From: an uncultured Planctomycetaceae bacterium
GTDB taxonomy: Bacteria; Planctomycetota; Planctomycetia; Pirellulales; Pirellulaceae
Assembly (NCBI GenBank): GCA_937862885.1
Contig: CALMEE010000010.1
Span: 1 to 64,000 of the forward strand
Length of the DNA: 64,000 bases
Reading direction: 5' to 3'
A program made the translations under genes and the position numbers. The notes under the pieces are model-generated. The model made no database searches. It worked only from the letters and a program-made list of their open reading frames with translations, and was not told where the DNA came from. Positions 54,034 to 63,939 of the stretch are shown here, in pieces. Each line of letters begins with the position of its first letter. Within the stretch, counting starts at the first letter, position 1.

Positions 54034-56097
54034 TTAGCGGCCCAAATCATCTCCTCCACCGCCCTTCTTCTTCTTATCCTTTTCTGCCTTTTCAGCAGCC
54101 TCACGACGCTGTCTTTCCTCAGCATCACTTTCCGGATCATCTCCCATGAACGTGGAAATGCGGAAATTGGCAGCGTCATTAAGTTCATTGCGGACAATCA
54201 GACGACCGGTGGAATCCATGATGAGCATTTCCGTAGGTTTATTGACGACTTCCCGTGAGGAAGAAAACGGCATGCGCTCGCCCCCTAAGAAGTCGACCAA
54301 TATACTATCCGTTTGGTGGAAGTTTCCTCTAATCTGGATCCGTCTGTCGTTCTTATAGTCGGTTTTCGAATCGACGTATTCATGGAGCTCTTTTACTTCC
54401 CATGTAATTGGATGCAAGAATCGACCAACTGCGTTGAAGTTGATGACAGCACCGCGATAGGCGGTTACATTCAACAAAGGAATGGAAACATCCAAGTTTG
54501 GGTCGGAGACTACCGCGACGATTTTCGCGGCAGGTTCGTACTCCTCAGGCATAAAGTTGATGCCATCTTGAGCCGCAACGGGCGTTCGCGTTCTTAAATT
54601 TCCAGCATAAAACCTGGAGTAACGTTCCGAGATTTTGACCTCGCTTATTTCACTCCACGGAGTAGGAATACAATTCGACAATTCGGCTGCCTTGCCTTCC
54701 GGGAAATCTGAACGTCTTTGCCGTAGACGATCGCGGACGGATTTCGCCAACATGACTTCGCGAATTGGAGCTGGAGCGATTGTCATCGCCTTCTTCTCCT
54801 CTTCCGTCATGTAATCTTCAGGATCGTCCTCGGTGCTCTTTTGTCCTCCACGAGATGGGCCGGCATCATCGATACCAACACCGCCACCACCCCCAGCAAG
54901 TTCTCCTGGTCCGTCTCGCCCGGTTTGCGATTTGATTTCTTCAATAACTTCCGGTGAGTTCGGATCTACAAGCCAAGCACGAATGCGATATTGATACGTC
55001 TTTCCGACCTGTTTTGGCGTGGGATCGAAGAACCTAGCTAAACGATATGGGGGCGGTTCTTTTTTGGATTTACTCATGTCAGCAGTTGCTGCCGCGTCCA
55101 ATTCCTCATCAAACATACTTCGCTTTTCACCTTCGTCCTCAGCATCCGCAGGCTTAGGAGTTTCTTCCATTAATCGCGCGAATGGGACCCGATCGTGACC
55201 GACGATTTCCCGGTAATCGAAACTAAGTAGTGGCGGAATCGGGAAAGTAATATCGTCCAAGACGTATTTGTTGTCGATTACTTCGGGTGCCGCTTTCGCA
55301 TTCAGGCGCATATAACGATCGATCGCACTATTAATGTCTTTCCAAGTTTGACCGCCGTCATCACTTCTTTGAATTTGCAGGAACCGATAAACTGGCTGAT
55401 CGCGGAGAGGATGCCAGCCTTCGGCATGAAAAAATTGTTGGCGGTACAGTTTCTTCTGCTCAGCAAACGGAATCAACCCAATACCAACGACGATGTCTTG
55501 AGTGACGGCCAGATGGGTTCTTTCATTGAGGTTGTTCTTATCAGGGCGGTAGGCGAACATCCAATAGCGCATGCCTTCCAAACCAAGTTCGTCGGACCGT
55601 GGCAGTGCTGCTAGGCGGTTGATTCGGTCTCGTTCGCGGCTTCCGTCGGGAACAGTCGCGGCGACCTGGGTCCGAATAAATTCCGTACGAAAATCTTGCA
55701 CTGCAAGAATTTTTGGATCGGAGCGCTTCTCAAGCGTTGCGAAGATAGCGCCCAACATCGGGCCATAAGGGTAATCAGCAGGATTGAGTTTTCCGATTTC
55801 GTTGGATATGCGCTCAGCTGCCTTTGTTTCTGCTTCGCGTTCCTTGCCGATCATCGTCCAACTCTGAGGATTGTTGATATGGTCCCGTGCCTTTTCAGCC
55901 GCAGTCTTGTACAGATTAACGGGAGTCGTGGCTTCATAACGCGGTGTTCGTAAGCCCAACCAAACGAAAACGGCGAGCAAAATAAACGCCACCCCGAAAC
56001 CAATCTTTTCCCCATGCCGAACCAAAAAGTCATTGGAAACACGGTCAGATTTGGATGCCTTTGCAGCTTTGGTCGCCTTCTCAGTTTTCTTTGCCAT
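54034..56097 (-). CDS. PilM-operon membrane protein 3 (hypothetical)
   Basis: A 687-residue protein with unknown function. A basic N-terminus (MAKKTEKATKAAKASKSDR) precedes a single transmembrane helix (~33-50, IGFGVAFILLAVFVWLGL). The large outer part has a glycine-rich linker (GELAGGGGGVGIDDAG) near 395-415, an acidic TEDDPEDYMTEEEKKAM segment and a conserved C-terminal half (TPWSEISEVKISERYSRFYAG). It ends with a Lys/Gly tail. It lies 51 bp after the next upstream gene and is followed by the terminator. Context suggests a part of a type IV pilus/secretion inner-membrane platform, but the sequence gives no direct proof. Confidence 0.7.
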   Translation of the reverse strand: MAKKTEKATKAAKASKSDRVSNDFLVRHGEKIGFGVAFILLAVFVWLGLRTPRYEATTPVNLYKTAAEKARDHINNPQSWTMIGKEREAETKAAERISNEIGKLNPADYPYGPMLGAIFATLEKRSDPKILAVQDFRTEFIRTQVAATVPDGSRERDRINRLAALPRSDELGLEGMRYWMFAYRPDKNNLNERTHLAVTQDIVVGIGLIPFAEQKKLYRQQFFHAEGWHPLRDQPVYRFLQIQRSDDGGQTWKDINSAIDRYMRLNAKAAPEVIDNKYVLDDITFPIPPLLSFDYREIVGHDRVPFARLMEETPKPADAEDEGEKRSMFDEELDAAATADMSKSKKEPPPYRLARFFDPTPKQVGKTYQYRIRAWLVDPNSPEVIEEIKSQTGRDGPGELAGGGGGVGIDDAGPSRGGQKSTEDDPEDYMTEEEKKAMTIAPAPIREVMLAKSVRDRLRQRRSDFPEGKAAELSNCIPTPWSEISEVKISERYSRFYAGNLRTRTPVAAQDGINFMPEEYEPAAKIVAVVSDPNLDVSIPLLNVTAYRGAVINFNAVGRFLHPITWEVKELHEYVDSKTDYKNDRRIQIRGNFHQTDSILVDFLGGERMPFSSSREVVNKPTEMLIMDSTGRLIVRNELNDAANFRISTFMGDDPESDAEERQRREAAEKAEKDKKKKGGGGDDLGR

Positions 56098-56148
56098 TAG
56101 ATTGCTCCGTGATTTTGTGTTCGCCGATCAGAATTCCAAAATAGAGGA

Positions 56149-57801
56149 TTAGGTTCCCTCTTTGGATGCCGATGAGCGTTTCCCTTTCAAGAGATCCGGA
56201 TTGACTGGGTTATACAGTTTGACGATACCGTAGAATTCCACGTCGACGTCAAAATTTGTTCGTTGTTCAATTGAGGCGGCTTTCGGCGCAGGACCTTCTG
56301 AACTACCACCGCGTCCTTGATCTGAGGGCCTTGATGCATCGTCCACACGACCAGCTCCACCACCACCGGTTCCTCCACCACCAGCAAGTTCCCATTGGCT
56401 GCGATCGTCTTTGGAGGCCGCCGACTTTTTTGCGTCCATTGTGGGAGGTGGCACGTAGCCTTCGTTGGGAATATGACGGTTAATCCTGAACCGATCGATT
56501 TCAAAGACGAATGGCGAATTTGCACATGCGGCTAAGAACTCCTCAATTTTTCGTTCATCCATTCTCAAAGCGATCCTTACGGGAATCCGCCTTGCTACGA
56601 GCAGATAGGAATCGGTAATCAGCCCTTCATTAGTTAATGCATCAATCAGCTTCTTTTCACCAACCGGGAAGAAGTTCCAGTCAACGTACCGACCATGAAA
56701 GGGGCTGAGCGATTCCGTTTCCACGTAGTCACTTTTTGGCGGTGTACGGGATTTCTCGGCTGACATCTTTCGTTTTACATTTGCCTTCTTTGTCGGTGCT
56801 AACGCTGGAACATCGATTCGCGCATCCTCGCCACCAGTAAAACTGGTAGTCGCGCCTTTTTCCGTTTTAACAGCTTTCCCGGATCGTTCTACTTGCGGAG
56901 GATCCGTTGGTTCCATAACCTTGCCTATCGATTTGACATCGCCAACTTCTCGGCCGATCAAAATGTGATCGATTACCTTGATCGCAGCGAGGTCATTGGC
57001 CATTGCTTCTCCATTGACGTGTTTGATAATGTCAAAGATCCCGCCTAACAGCCACAAGTCTTGTTGCAACGCAAAGATCTGCATTATTGTCGGCGCCGGT
57101 TCGGGATTTCCGTAGCGATTTTGGAACACGGTCAATTTGTCGTTCCAAATCTCTTGATTCGCCTGATTCCAAAACACAACTTGTGGCTTTGGCGGTGCCG
57201 CTCCCGGTTCGTCGATCCCCTTATTTTGATCAGCCTTTTTTGTATCTCGCTTTGTATCGAGAATTTCTTCGGTTTCAAAGTTCCATTTGGCACCAATCTT
57301 TTCAACCAACGCGGGCATCACTTTTACGATCGACTCTTGATACGTCTGACGCTCCCCGATTCGTAGATTCCATTTCTTCATCCCTGATTTTTCAGATTCG
57401 ACGATTTCCGGTTGTTTAATCAACATCAGTTCTTGTCGTACACCTGCTGGAATCACGTCTGGCCACTTCAAGTACTCCTGTTGACTCCTGTACCGCATTT
57501 CCCAAGCGTTGAGCGAATCATCAATCACGGAAGCCAGCTTGGCATCCATTCCTTTTTGCGTCGATTGATTCGGGTGCGCCTTGGCCGTGCCTGCTTCCTT
57601 AGCGTAGGTCTGCAAAACCATTTCGATTTCAGACTTTTTCGAATTGATTTTTCCTTCCCTTTCGCTTCGTTCTTGGTCAAGCGAATTCTTCGTGACAAAG
57701 AACGTAACGAGGCTGGCCAATGCGACCACACCACAACCTATCCAAAATCGCTGTGCCCAAATATCAGCAAACGTGATTTTTGGTTTGTCTTTCGTATTCA
57801 T
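56149..57801 (-). CDS. PilM-operon membrane protein 2 (PilO-like position, hypothetical)
   Basis: A 550-residue bitopic protein. The N-terminus is MNTKDKPKITFADIWAQRFW, then a transmembrane helix (CGVVALASLVTFFVTK), then a coiled-coil-like region (DQERSEREGKINSKKSEIEM). The C-terminal portion has ARRIPVRIALRMDERKIEEF and a Gly-rich segment, ELAGGGGTGGGGAG, shared with the next gene. The order PilM/PilN, coiled-coil bitopic protein fits the PilO slot of type IV pilus and type II secretion platforms, but the resemblance is architectural only. The start ATG 57801 is 174 bp after the PilM stop. Confidence 0.7.
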   Translation of the reverse strand: MNTKDKPKITFADIWAQRFWIGCGVVALASLVTFFVTKNSLDQERSEREGKINSKKSEIEMVLQTYAKEAGTAKAHPNQSTQKGMDAKLASVIDDSLNAWEMRYRSQQEYLKWPDVIPAGVRQELMLIKQPEIVESEKSGMKKWNLRIGERQTYQESIVKVMPALVEKIGAKWNFETEEILDTKRDTKKADQNKGIDEPGAAPPKPQVVFWNQANQEIWNDKLTVFQNRYGNPEPAPTIMQIFALQQDLWLLGGIFDIIKHVNGEAMANDLAAIKVIDHILIGREVGDVKSIGKVMEPTDPPQVERSGKAVKTEKGATTSFTGGEDARIDVPALAPTKKANVKRKMSAEKSRTPPKSDYVETESLSPFHGRYVDWNFFPVGEKKLIDALTNEGLITDSYLLVARRIPVRIALRMDERKIEEFLAACANSPFVFEIDRFRINRHIPNEGYVPPPTMDAKKSAASKDDRSQWELAGGGGTGGGGAGRVDDASRPSDQGRGGSSEGPAPKAASIEQRTNFDVDVEFYGIVKLYNPVNPDLLKGKRSSASKEGT

Positions 57802-57975
57802 GGAAGAACTCTCCGAAGTTCGCTTCAGTTCACTCTAGGATTTGATAATTTTGTTTTGTCGCTAAATTTTTTCGTGGTCGTCGGTTTCAAGTCAAGGGCG
57901 ATTCGAACATTCACTAGCCAACCATATACACGCCTCGATGACAACTCACCTTGGAAACAACATGGTTTGCAGCTA

Positions 57976-60531
57976 CTAGGTTTGACCGCCACCGCCGGCA
58001 TCATCATCATCGGTCTCGGTATCGTCGCCGTTCTCGCCCTCGTCATTGCTGGAATCGCCGTCATCTCCTTCAGTGGAGTCTACGTCGCTACCCTCATCAG
58101 CGTCCTCATCGGAAACATTTTCATCCATTGCAGCTTCGTTTTCGCCGTCAGTTCCCGCATCCTGTTCGGCATCGGCAGCCGTGTCGGCATCATCAGCCGG
58201 GGGCACCTCGTCGGCGGAATCAGGACCACCAGCGACTGCATCGCCAGAATCATTTTGGGTAGTGTCGTTGCGCAACGGTTCACTTGACCTGGTCGGCGTC
58301 GACTGCTTCTTGCCAGCGCCTGATCCGGCACCTGAGAGTGCGGCGACCATCTGTTCTTGCCATTTCAGCCGCGCTTCCCGGTTTAGAATGCGTTGAGAAC
58401 GATTCGTGGGTACCCAGGCCATTTGAACCACAAAATCATAACGATCGACTGCAAAATCTGGGACATCTGTCGAGTCATCATCCCCCGTGCCGCTCGAACT
58501 TGAATCACCCGCTTCGTCCTCGCGATCTTCATTAGAACCAGCTTCGCGCACGCGGCCTACATTGATATTGGGAATCTTGAGTTGATGAACTTCACCATCA
58601 GAGATAACGGTGGGATAGTAAACGCCGATGTCCGAGAGCGTAAACTCTTCGAGCACGAAGGAACCATCCGCATTTCTTTTTTCTCCGGGAAGGAGTACGG
58701 TTGTTTCGATCAAGTTCTTCAGCAGCGTACGCCGCACGAATTCAATTCCGTGTTCCGATCGCATCCGTTGATCGCGAGAATTGTGATAATGATGGCACAA
58801 CATCTCGACAACCCAACCATCAGTTTGCAAAAAGCTATCTCCGACAAGATTTGTATAATGGTCCATTAATGAGAACGCGTTCTGTTCTTTAGCTTCGTCA
58901 GAGGCTGTTAAACGTTCGAAACGCTCAAATTGGTACTCGAACCGCTTGGCCGCATTCTTTTTCCATTCGGCCAAATCCCAACGAGACTGAGTTTCAATAC
59001 TGTTGACGTAAATTTCATTCCGTTCATGAAATGGGCGTTTCAATGGATCGAGAATACCGTCCGAGTTCTCCGAGTCCTTGGGCATCACTTGGTAAATTGC
59101 GGACATGAATTCCGCCATCGTTGCATGCTTCTCTTCTTCGTCAGCCAGTTCCAGCGAAATCTTGTTCAACCTCTCCAACCGGGTCGTTTGCTGCTGGTCC
59201 TTCGAAATCAATTCATCACTGAGTTGCTTCTTTTGAGCCACTTCAGCAAATGCGGATTTCCAAGTAGTGCCATCGGCCATTGCGTACCGCTCATCAACCC
59301 GCCACCAAGCAGCAGTGCTGAACAGGTAGCCCAGCGATAAACCGGCCACGATCAATGCCACACTTGACAAAACCCAAGGCTTCTTGGAACGAATCAACCG
59401 CTCTTTGACAATTTCTTGCGGCAACAAATTGGTCTTGAGCAACGATGAGTTCAGACCCTGAAGGCAGAGCCCATAACACGGTGCATAAGCCAACATGTTG
59501 TCAACAAACGCTTTCTCGCTGACAACATCGCCTTGCAGCGTCTCGAACTTGTTCAGCTTTACAATGTCGAGTTCTAATTGCTTGGTAAGAAATTGCCGTA
59601 GTCCAGGGAGTCTTGCCGCATTTCCTAACAGCACAACGCGCTCGATCTTGGCATTCTTTTCCATGCCGTTGTAAAAGGTGAGCGAACGTTGAATCTCGGT
59701 CACCAGATCATTGAATACGGGGCGCATGGCCTGGAAGATACGTTTCGCAGTGTCTTCATTTTCGGCCATTTGACGAACGTTTCGCTTCAAATGTTCAGCC
59801 TTGGCATGGGTCAGCTTCATTTCACGCGAAAGTTGTTTCGTGAAATGGTTTCCTCCGATCGGAATATTTCGCAACCACAATTTAATACCGTTGCTGATGA
59901 TCAAGTCGGTCGAGTCCGTTCCCAACGACAAAACGACCAACGATTCTGGTGGATTTTCTGGGTCAATGAGTTCGGGGTCAGGTATCTCACCCAATACGTC
60001 ATGACAAACGACGTTAAAGATCGCCAGCGGCGCTAGCTGGACCAAATCGACTTCGATCCCGGCCTTGTCAAACGGGCGCAGCGACGTGAACACGGAATCA
60101 CGTTTTATCGCAAACAAGCCAATCTCGGCGTCGACGATCAAATCATCATTTTTCGAACCGCCAAGTCGTTGCCAGTCCCAAACAACATCCTCAATCGGAA
60201 ACGGAATTTGCGCTTTGACTTCGTACTTAACGATATCCTGCAGAGTCTTGGCATCGACTGGCGGCGGACGGAAGAAACGAGAAAGTCCCGCCTGGCCGGA
60301 AACTGAGATAGCGATCGTATCCCCTTTGACATTGTTCCGTTCCAAAAATGTCTCCAGGGCCTCCTGCACTAATTCGACCGGGTCTGCGTCAGGCTGACTC
60401 AAGAGTTTTGGATATTCGATGAAGTCAAACGAAGTAGCAACCACCGCCCCATTTTCATCTTTCGAACAACGCAGAGCCTTCAAGGCCGCTTGCCCAATAT
60501 CGATTCCCCATACCGATTTTGATTTTGCCAT
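57976..60531 (-). CDS. pilM: PilM-type actin-like ATPase fused to a PilN-like membrane domain
   Basis: An 851-residue protein. The N-terminal ~350 residues are PilM: SVWGIDIGQAALKALR (phosphate loop), the conserved TIAISVSGQAGLSRFFRPPP and VVLLGNAARLPGLRQFL. A transmembrane helix follows (WVLSSVALIVAGLSLGYLF), then a PilN-like periplasmic part to about 735. The last 111 residues (741-851) are low-complexity acidic (runs of D/E/G/S). PilM normally is a separate cytoplasmic protein that docks PilN; here both seem joined. It likely organises a type IV pilus or type II secretion inner-membrane platform. ATG 60531 was chosen because it begins the PilM fold; the longer frame adds a non-conserved lead. 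Confidence 0.88.
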   Translation of the reverse strand: MAKSKSVWGIDIGQAALKALRCSKDENGAVVATSFDFIEYPKLLSQPDADPVELVQEALETFLERNNVKGDTIAISVSGQAGLSRFFRPPPVDAKTLQDIVKYEVKAQIPFPIEDVVWDWQRLGGSKNDDLIVDAEIGLFAIKRDSVFTSLRPFDKAGIEVDLVQLAPLAIFNVVCHDVLGEIPDPELIDPENPPESLVVLSLGTDSTDLIISNGIKLWLRNIPIGGNHFTKQLSREMKLTHAKAEHLKRNVRQMAENEDTAKRIFQAMRPVFNDLVTEIQRSLTFYNGMEKNAKIERVVLLGNAARLPGLRQFLTKQLELDIVKLNKFETLQGDVVSEKAFVDNMLAYAPCYGLCLQGLNSSLLKTNLLPQEIVKERLIRSKKPWVLSSVALIVAGLSLGYLFSTAAWWRVDERYAMADGTTWKSAFAEVAQKKQLSDELISKDQQQTTRLERLNKISLELADEEEKHATMAEFMSAIYQVMPKDSENSDGILDPLKRPFHERNEIYVNSIETQSRWDLAEWKKNAAKRFEYQFERFERLTASDEAKEQNAFSLMDHYTNLVGDSFLQTDGWVVEMLCHHYHNSRDQRMRSEHGIEFVRRTLLKNLIETTVLLPGEKRNADGSFVLEEFTLSDIGVYYPTVISDGEVHQLKIPNINVGRVREAGSNEDREDEAGDSSSSGTGDDDSTDVPDFAVDRYDFVVQMAWVPTNRSQRILNREARLKWQEQMVAALSGAGSGAGKKQSTPTRSSEPLRNDTTQNDSGDAVAGGPDSADEVPPADDADTAADAEQDAGTDGENEAAMDENVSDEDADEGSDVDSTEGDDGDSSNDEGENGDDTETDDDDAGGGGQT

Positions 60532-61349
60532 GATTTTTCTAATTTTCACAAAACCTAGAAAGCAACCCCAATGACAGGCATGATCCAGTAGATCCCACCA
60601 ATCTAACTCTTGCGGAAAGAGAAGATTTCCTCTCCGCTCAAACAAATATTACGCGAAACAACTGCATTCAGCTGCGAACAATGTCTTGGGATTCGACAGC
60701 GGCTGTTATCGACGATGTCCCGACCGCCTCGAGCCCTACTCGCTTTGCCGAATCCACTTCCAAATCGGACGCCTCTCGCCAACCAATACGTTGGTTTAAT
60801 TACAGTGGCTGGAACTGCGCCATCCACCGCTCCAATCGCATTTTCGTCGTCGACATCCCAAATTCAAACGTACCGCTCAACCACGCATTCGAGCTGTAAA
60901 TAAACGGATTTTTCCCGGGATTCTTCAAGAACCCCGGTTGTCGGCCACACTTGGAGTTTGGGCTTGATCCAGCAGTAACATAATAATCAAAACTAGTGCG
61001 AATTGCGTCACTGTCCGGTTGCTTGGACGCGATTTAATCCAATATTTGTTCCAAAAACTTTCCGTTATTGGCAACTAATCCGGGTTAAAAGGCAAAATCC
61101 TGCCAACTGGACCTACCAACGGCGCCAACGCCATTTCAACGACGCTACCGGCGACCTGGAGGCATCGATGGCCGGCTGAATCGTCGATTCGAAGGGTGTG
61201 GATTATGCATTCAGTGATCCATAATACCATTTCCGCTGACTATCGCTTGCTCGTGAGCCCGCTGACACTCTACCAGACTTGCATGTTCGAATGAGGTTGT
61301 TGGCTGCGACTTGAATCGCTGACTCCAGTTCTTCATGCACGTTATTCAG
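60532..61349. other. Gap upstream of the PilM operon
   Basis: 818 bp between the PilM start and the stop of the glycosyltransferase. It should hold the PilM operon promoter near 60532-60750. Short frames on both strands (such as 60681-60899 plus) have no recognisable features. No RNA or repeat is seen. Confidence 0.45.
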
Positions 61350-62069
61350 CTACTTCCAGTTTTCTGCCACCCAGGAAGTCGGCAAGATTCGACGATACCA
61401 CTTTCCACTTCTACCACGGATTGCGTCTGGCGGATTCGGCGTGCCATGAAAAACGATAATTTTCGCTTGAGGCGGACACACAGGCGGCGAAAACCAAGAG
61501 CGGAATCCGGGTTGGTTGCAGTGATATTTGAAGCTTCTGCACCATTCATCTGGCCAATAGTCCAAACGCCCTTGGGCAGCCACATATTGGGACAGATATT
61601 CTTGTTCGTTGCGAACCTGCTCCTTAATCTGCGTATGATTCGTGCGGAAGTTTTCGAGAATATCAGGCATCGAATTGACCTGAAAGCGATATACCGAGGA
61701 GTTGCCAGTCAAATCACGTTTCACCCAATCCTTGATGATGAGAAATTCGCCAGGATGCTCGAAGAAACAATCGATTGAATCAACAATGACAACGTCGAGG
61801 TCCAAGAAGAGTGCTGGCCCAGATAGATCGTACAAAGGATTGGAGAATGTTGTCAGCTTATCCCAACCGCGTTCGGGTCCCGCGCCAATGTTTAGCTTTA
61901 TTAGCGGAAAAACATCGATGCCATCGTTGAATCCCTGCGAGTCATCAGTTAAACAGACGAAGCGAAACGGGCGATGCAAATGCCGCCGCACCATCGAATA
62001 CAGGGTGTTGACGTAGGCGGCATTGTACTTCGTTCCCCACTTCATACAGATAACATTGACAACTGACAT
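61350..62069 (-). CDS. Glycosyltransferase-like protein (DxD type)
   Basis: A 239-residue protein resembling a small GT-A glycosyltransferase. VNVICMKWGTKYNAAYVNTL opens the nucleotide-binding fold, and FLDLDVVIVDSI contains a DxD metal/nucleotide-sugar motif near residue 94. A conserved WCRSFKYHCNQPGFRSW and a late HGTPNPPDA are seen. It has no membrane helix, so a cytoplasmic or peripheral transferase for surface sugars is likely; donor and acceptor are unknown. It begins 115 bp after the large upstream gene's stop on the same strand. Confidence 0.75.
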   Translation of the reverse strand: MSVVNVICMKWGTKYNAAYVNTLYSMVRRHLHRPFRFVCLTDDSQGFNDGIDVFPLIKLNIGAGPERGWDKLTTFSNPLYDLSGPALFLDLDVVIVDSIDCFFEHPGEFLIIKDWVKRDLTGNSSVYRFQVNSMPDILENFRTNHTQIKEQVRNEQEYLSQYVAAQGRLDYWPDEWCRSFKYHCNQPGFRSWFSPPVCPPQAKIIVFHGTPNPPDAIRGRSGKWYRRILPTSWVAENWK

Positions 62070-62184
62070 TCAGGCTCCCTCCAGTATCGTCTTATTCCCT
62101 TTGCTCACTAATTCGCTTGCACCGCACTCCGCAAGTTGTCAACTCCGTGAACGTGGATGATTGGCTCAATATACATTACGAATG

Positions 62185-63939
62185 CTATTCGAAATCCTCG
62201 AATTCGATTTGTGGACGAGGGGGCAGGCCGTAGATGCTTGACTGTTGCAACTCTTCCAGTTGTAACAATGTTCTGACCTTATCGCTTGTGAACAAATCGG
62301 GCTCTTGATTGGCAATTGCATATTCGTCGACAACTGCCTGCAGTGGGTGATCGGGGATCCATGGCGGCATCCCCGACTTCAAACGCAATCCGCTATACTC
62401 ACGACAAACGTCAATGATCTCTTCAACCAACGTCCCGTCTGTCAATTCAGGGTAATCCTTGAACACCTGTGCCCAAAGTCGAAAAGCCTGTTCATAGCTC
62501 TCAATTGCACCAGGAATTCTCTCCTTCTCGCCAGTCACCGGGTTAACTTCCGTGTAGGCCACAAAAATCGCATTACGCCGATGCTCACTGGCATCAAACT
62601 CAGCTTGCCGAGCCGAAATGGCTGTGTCCGTTGCTTCGGCTTCGTTTCGACTTCGCCAATGACCATAATTCCAAATCGAGCGATCTTGTTCGGCGGATCG
62701 GAACCCGGAAATCGCCGTTAGGATCTCTCCCACTAAACGAAACGCTTTCGTGCGGTCCTCAGGGCTGGATCGCTCGGCAATTTTCCGTTCAACATCGCGC
62801 GTGATGGCGAACAAGCTCCCTTCCAAAACTTGAACCGAAGCAAGTTCACGATCCTCAAGTTGATCGTAGGGGCGGCTTAGCAATTCCATATCTTGGCTGC
62901 GAATCACTTCGTCCTTCACCGCCTCCTGCAGCGCATTTCCAAAGATCTCGGCTCTTGCTCCGGGAGCTAAAGCATCGAGCTGTTCCCGCAACCGCCGGAC
63001 TTCAAGTACTTTGGCACCTTCTTGCTCCAAGCTGTAGGTAAATCCTCCCCGCGCAATGATTTTGCGCTTGCCATAATCGATCCATTCGCGTGATGCTCGA
63101 TCCCACTGCTCTGCCATGAATTCCCGTTCCATGGCAATTTCATCATTGAGGCTAAGCATCATGTTTCGCCGCTGCGCAGGTTTCTGTTGGTATTGATTGG
63201 GCGCGGAGATTCTTAAACGAACTTCCAAACCGTCGACGCCACGGTCGATCATATCCTCGGCCACGCGATACCATTCGTGGGCTAACAGCCAATTATCGCG
63301 TCCATATTGCGTGTCCAGGTTGTTGACGTTTACAAAGGCCCCCATTCGCTCATGAAAAGTGTTATCAGTACGGAACAACCGTCGATATTGAAACCGCTCA
63401 TCGGCCGTACCAAACTTTTGTCCGGAAAATCTCCCCAATTCATTTTGAATGCGGTGGTCGCGCTTGTTCGCGGAAATGCCCTGGGTTAGGAAATCGATGC
63501 CGTTTCGGACCCATTGGTAACGGTACTCATAATCATCGAACTCGACCGATATGTTGTAGGAGAGGTTGTGGGCCTGAAACTTCCAGACTTCGATAAAGTT
63601 CGGCTGCAACTTCACTAATGTGTCCAAGGAAGCAGAAAGCACATCCCATTCTTTTTTTTCTTTGGCCTCGAGCACCTGCATCCACAATAGATTGGCGGCC
63701 AATCCACGCAGGCCGAGCGAACCTAGCTTCATTGACTCACTGGCTGGGTCAATTTGGGAAAGAGTCGCAATCGATAGATCGGTTTCATTCCGTGTCCGGG
63801 ATAGCACACCCCCCTGGTCAACCACCGTATTATCGCTATTCCGCGTTGAAGGTCGTCCGATCAAGGACAACGGGATCAGCAGACCAGTGATGATAAGGAT
63901 ATAGATAATTTTGCGAATAAACTGTTTAGAAGTGTTCAT
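62185..63939 (-). CDS. Large planctomycete membrane-anchored protein (unknown function)
   Basis: A 584-residue protein. A single N-terminal transmembrane helix (FIRKIIYILIITGLLIPLSLIG) precedes a soluble domain. The conserved segment GLRGLAANLLWMQVLEAKEK, VKLQPNFIEVWKFQAHNLSYNISVEFDDYEYRY matches a group I recall from planctomycete genomes, sometimes mislabelled as an 'IRE' protein; its function is not known. The start ATG 63939 overlaps the stop of the gene at the window edge (ATGA), suggesting one operon. Predicted outer-facing helical repeats may bind proteins. Confidence 0.75.
   Translation of the reverse strand: MNTSKQFIRKIIYILIITGLLIPLSLIGRPSTRNSDNTVVDQGGVLSRTRNETDLSIATLSQIDPASESMKLGSLGLRGLAANLLWMQVLEAKEKKEWDVLSASLDTLVKLQPNFIEVWKFQAHNLSYNISVEFDDYEYRYQWVRNGIDFLTQGISANKRDHRIQNELGRFSGQKFGTADERFQYRRLFRTDNTFHERMGAFVNVNNLDTQYGRDNWLLAHEWYRVAEDMIDRGVDGLEVRLRISAPNQYQQKPAQRRNMMLSLNDEIAMEREFMAEQWDRASREWIDYGKRKIIARGGFTYSLEQEGAKVLEVRRLREQLDALAPGARAEIFGNALQEAVKDEVIRSQDMELLSRPYDQLEDRELASVQVLEGSLFAITRDVERKIAERSSPEDRTKAFRLVGEILTAISGFRSAEQDRSIWNYGHWRSRNEAEATDTAISARQAEFDASEHRRNAIFVAYTEVNPVTGEKERIPGAIESYEQAFRLWAQVFKDYPELTDGTLVEEIIDVCREYSGLRLKSGMPPWIPDHPLQAVVDEYAIANQEPDLFTSDKVRTLLQLEELQQSSIYGLPPRPQIEFEDFE

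Noticed and set aside
57412-58287. Plus-strand frame opposite the acidic tail of the PilM fusion
   Set aside because: It arises because the acidic tail has repetitive codons whose complement stays open; no domain or ribosome site is present.
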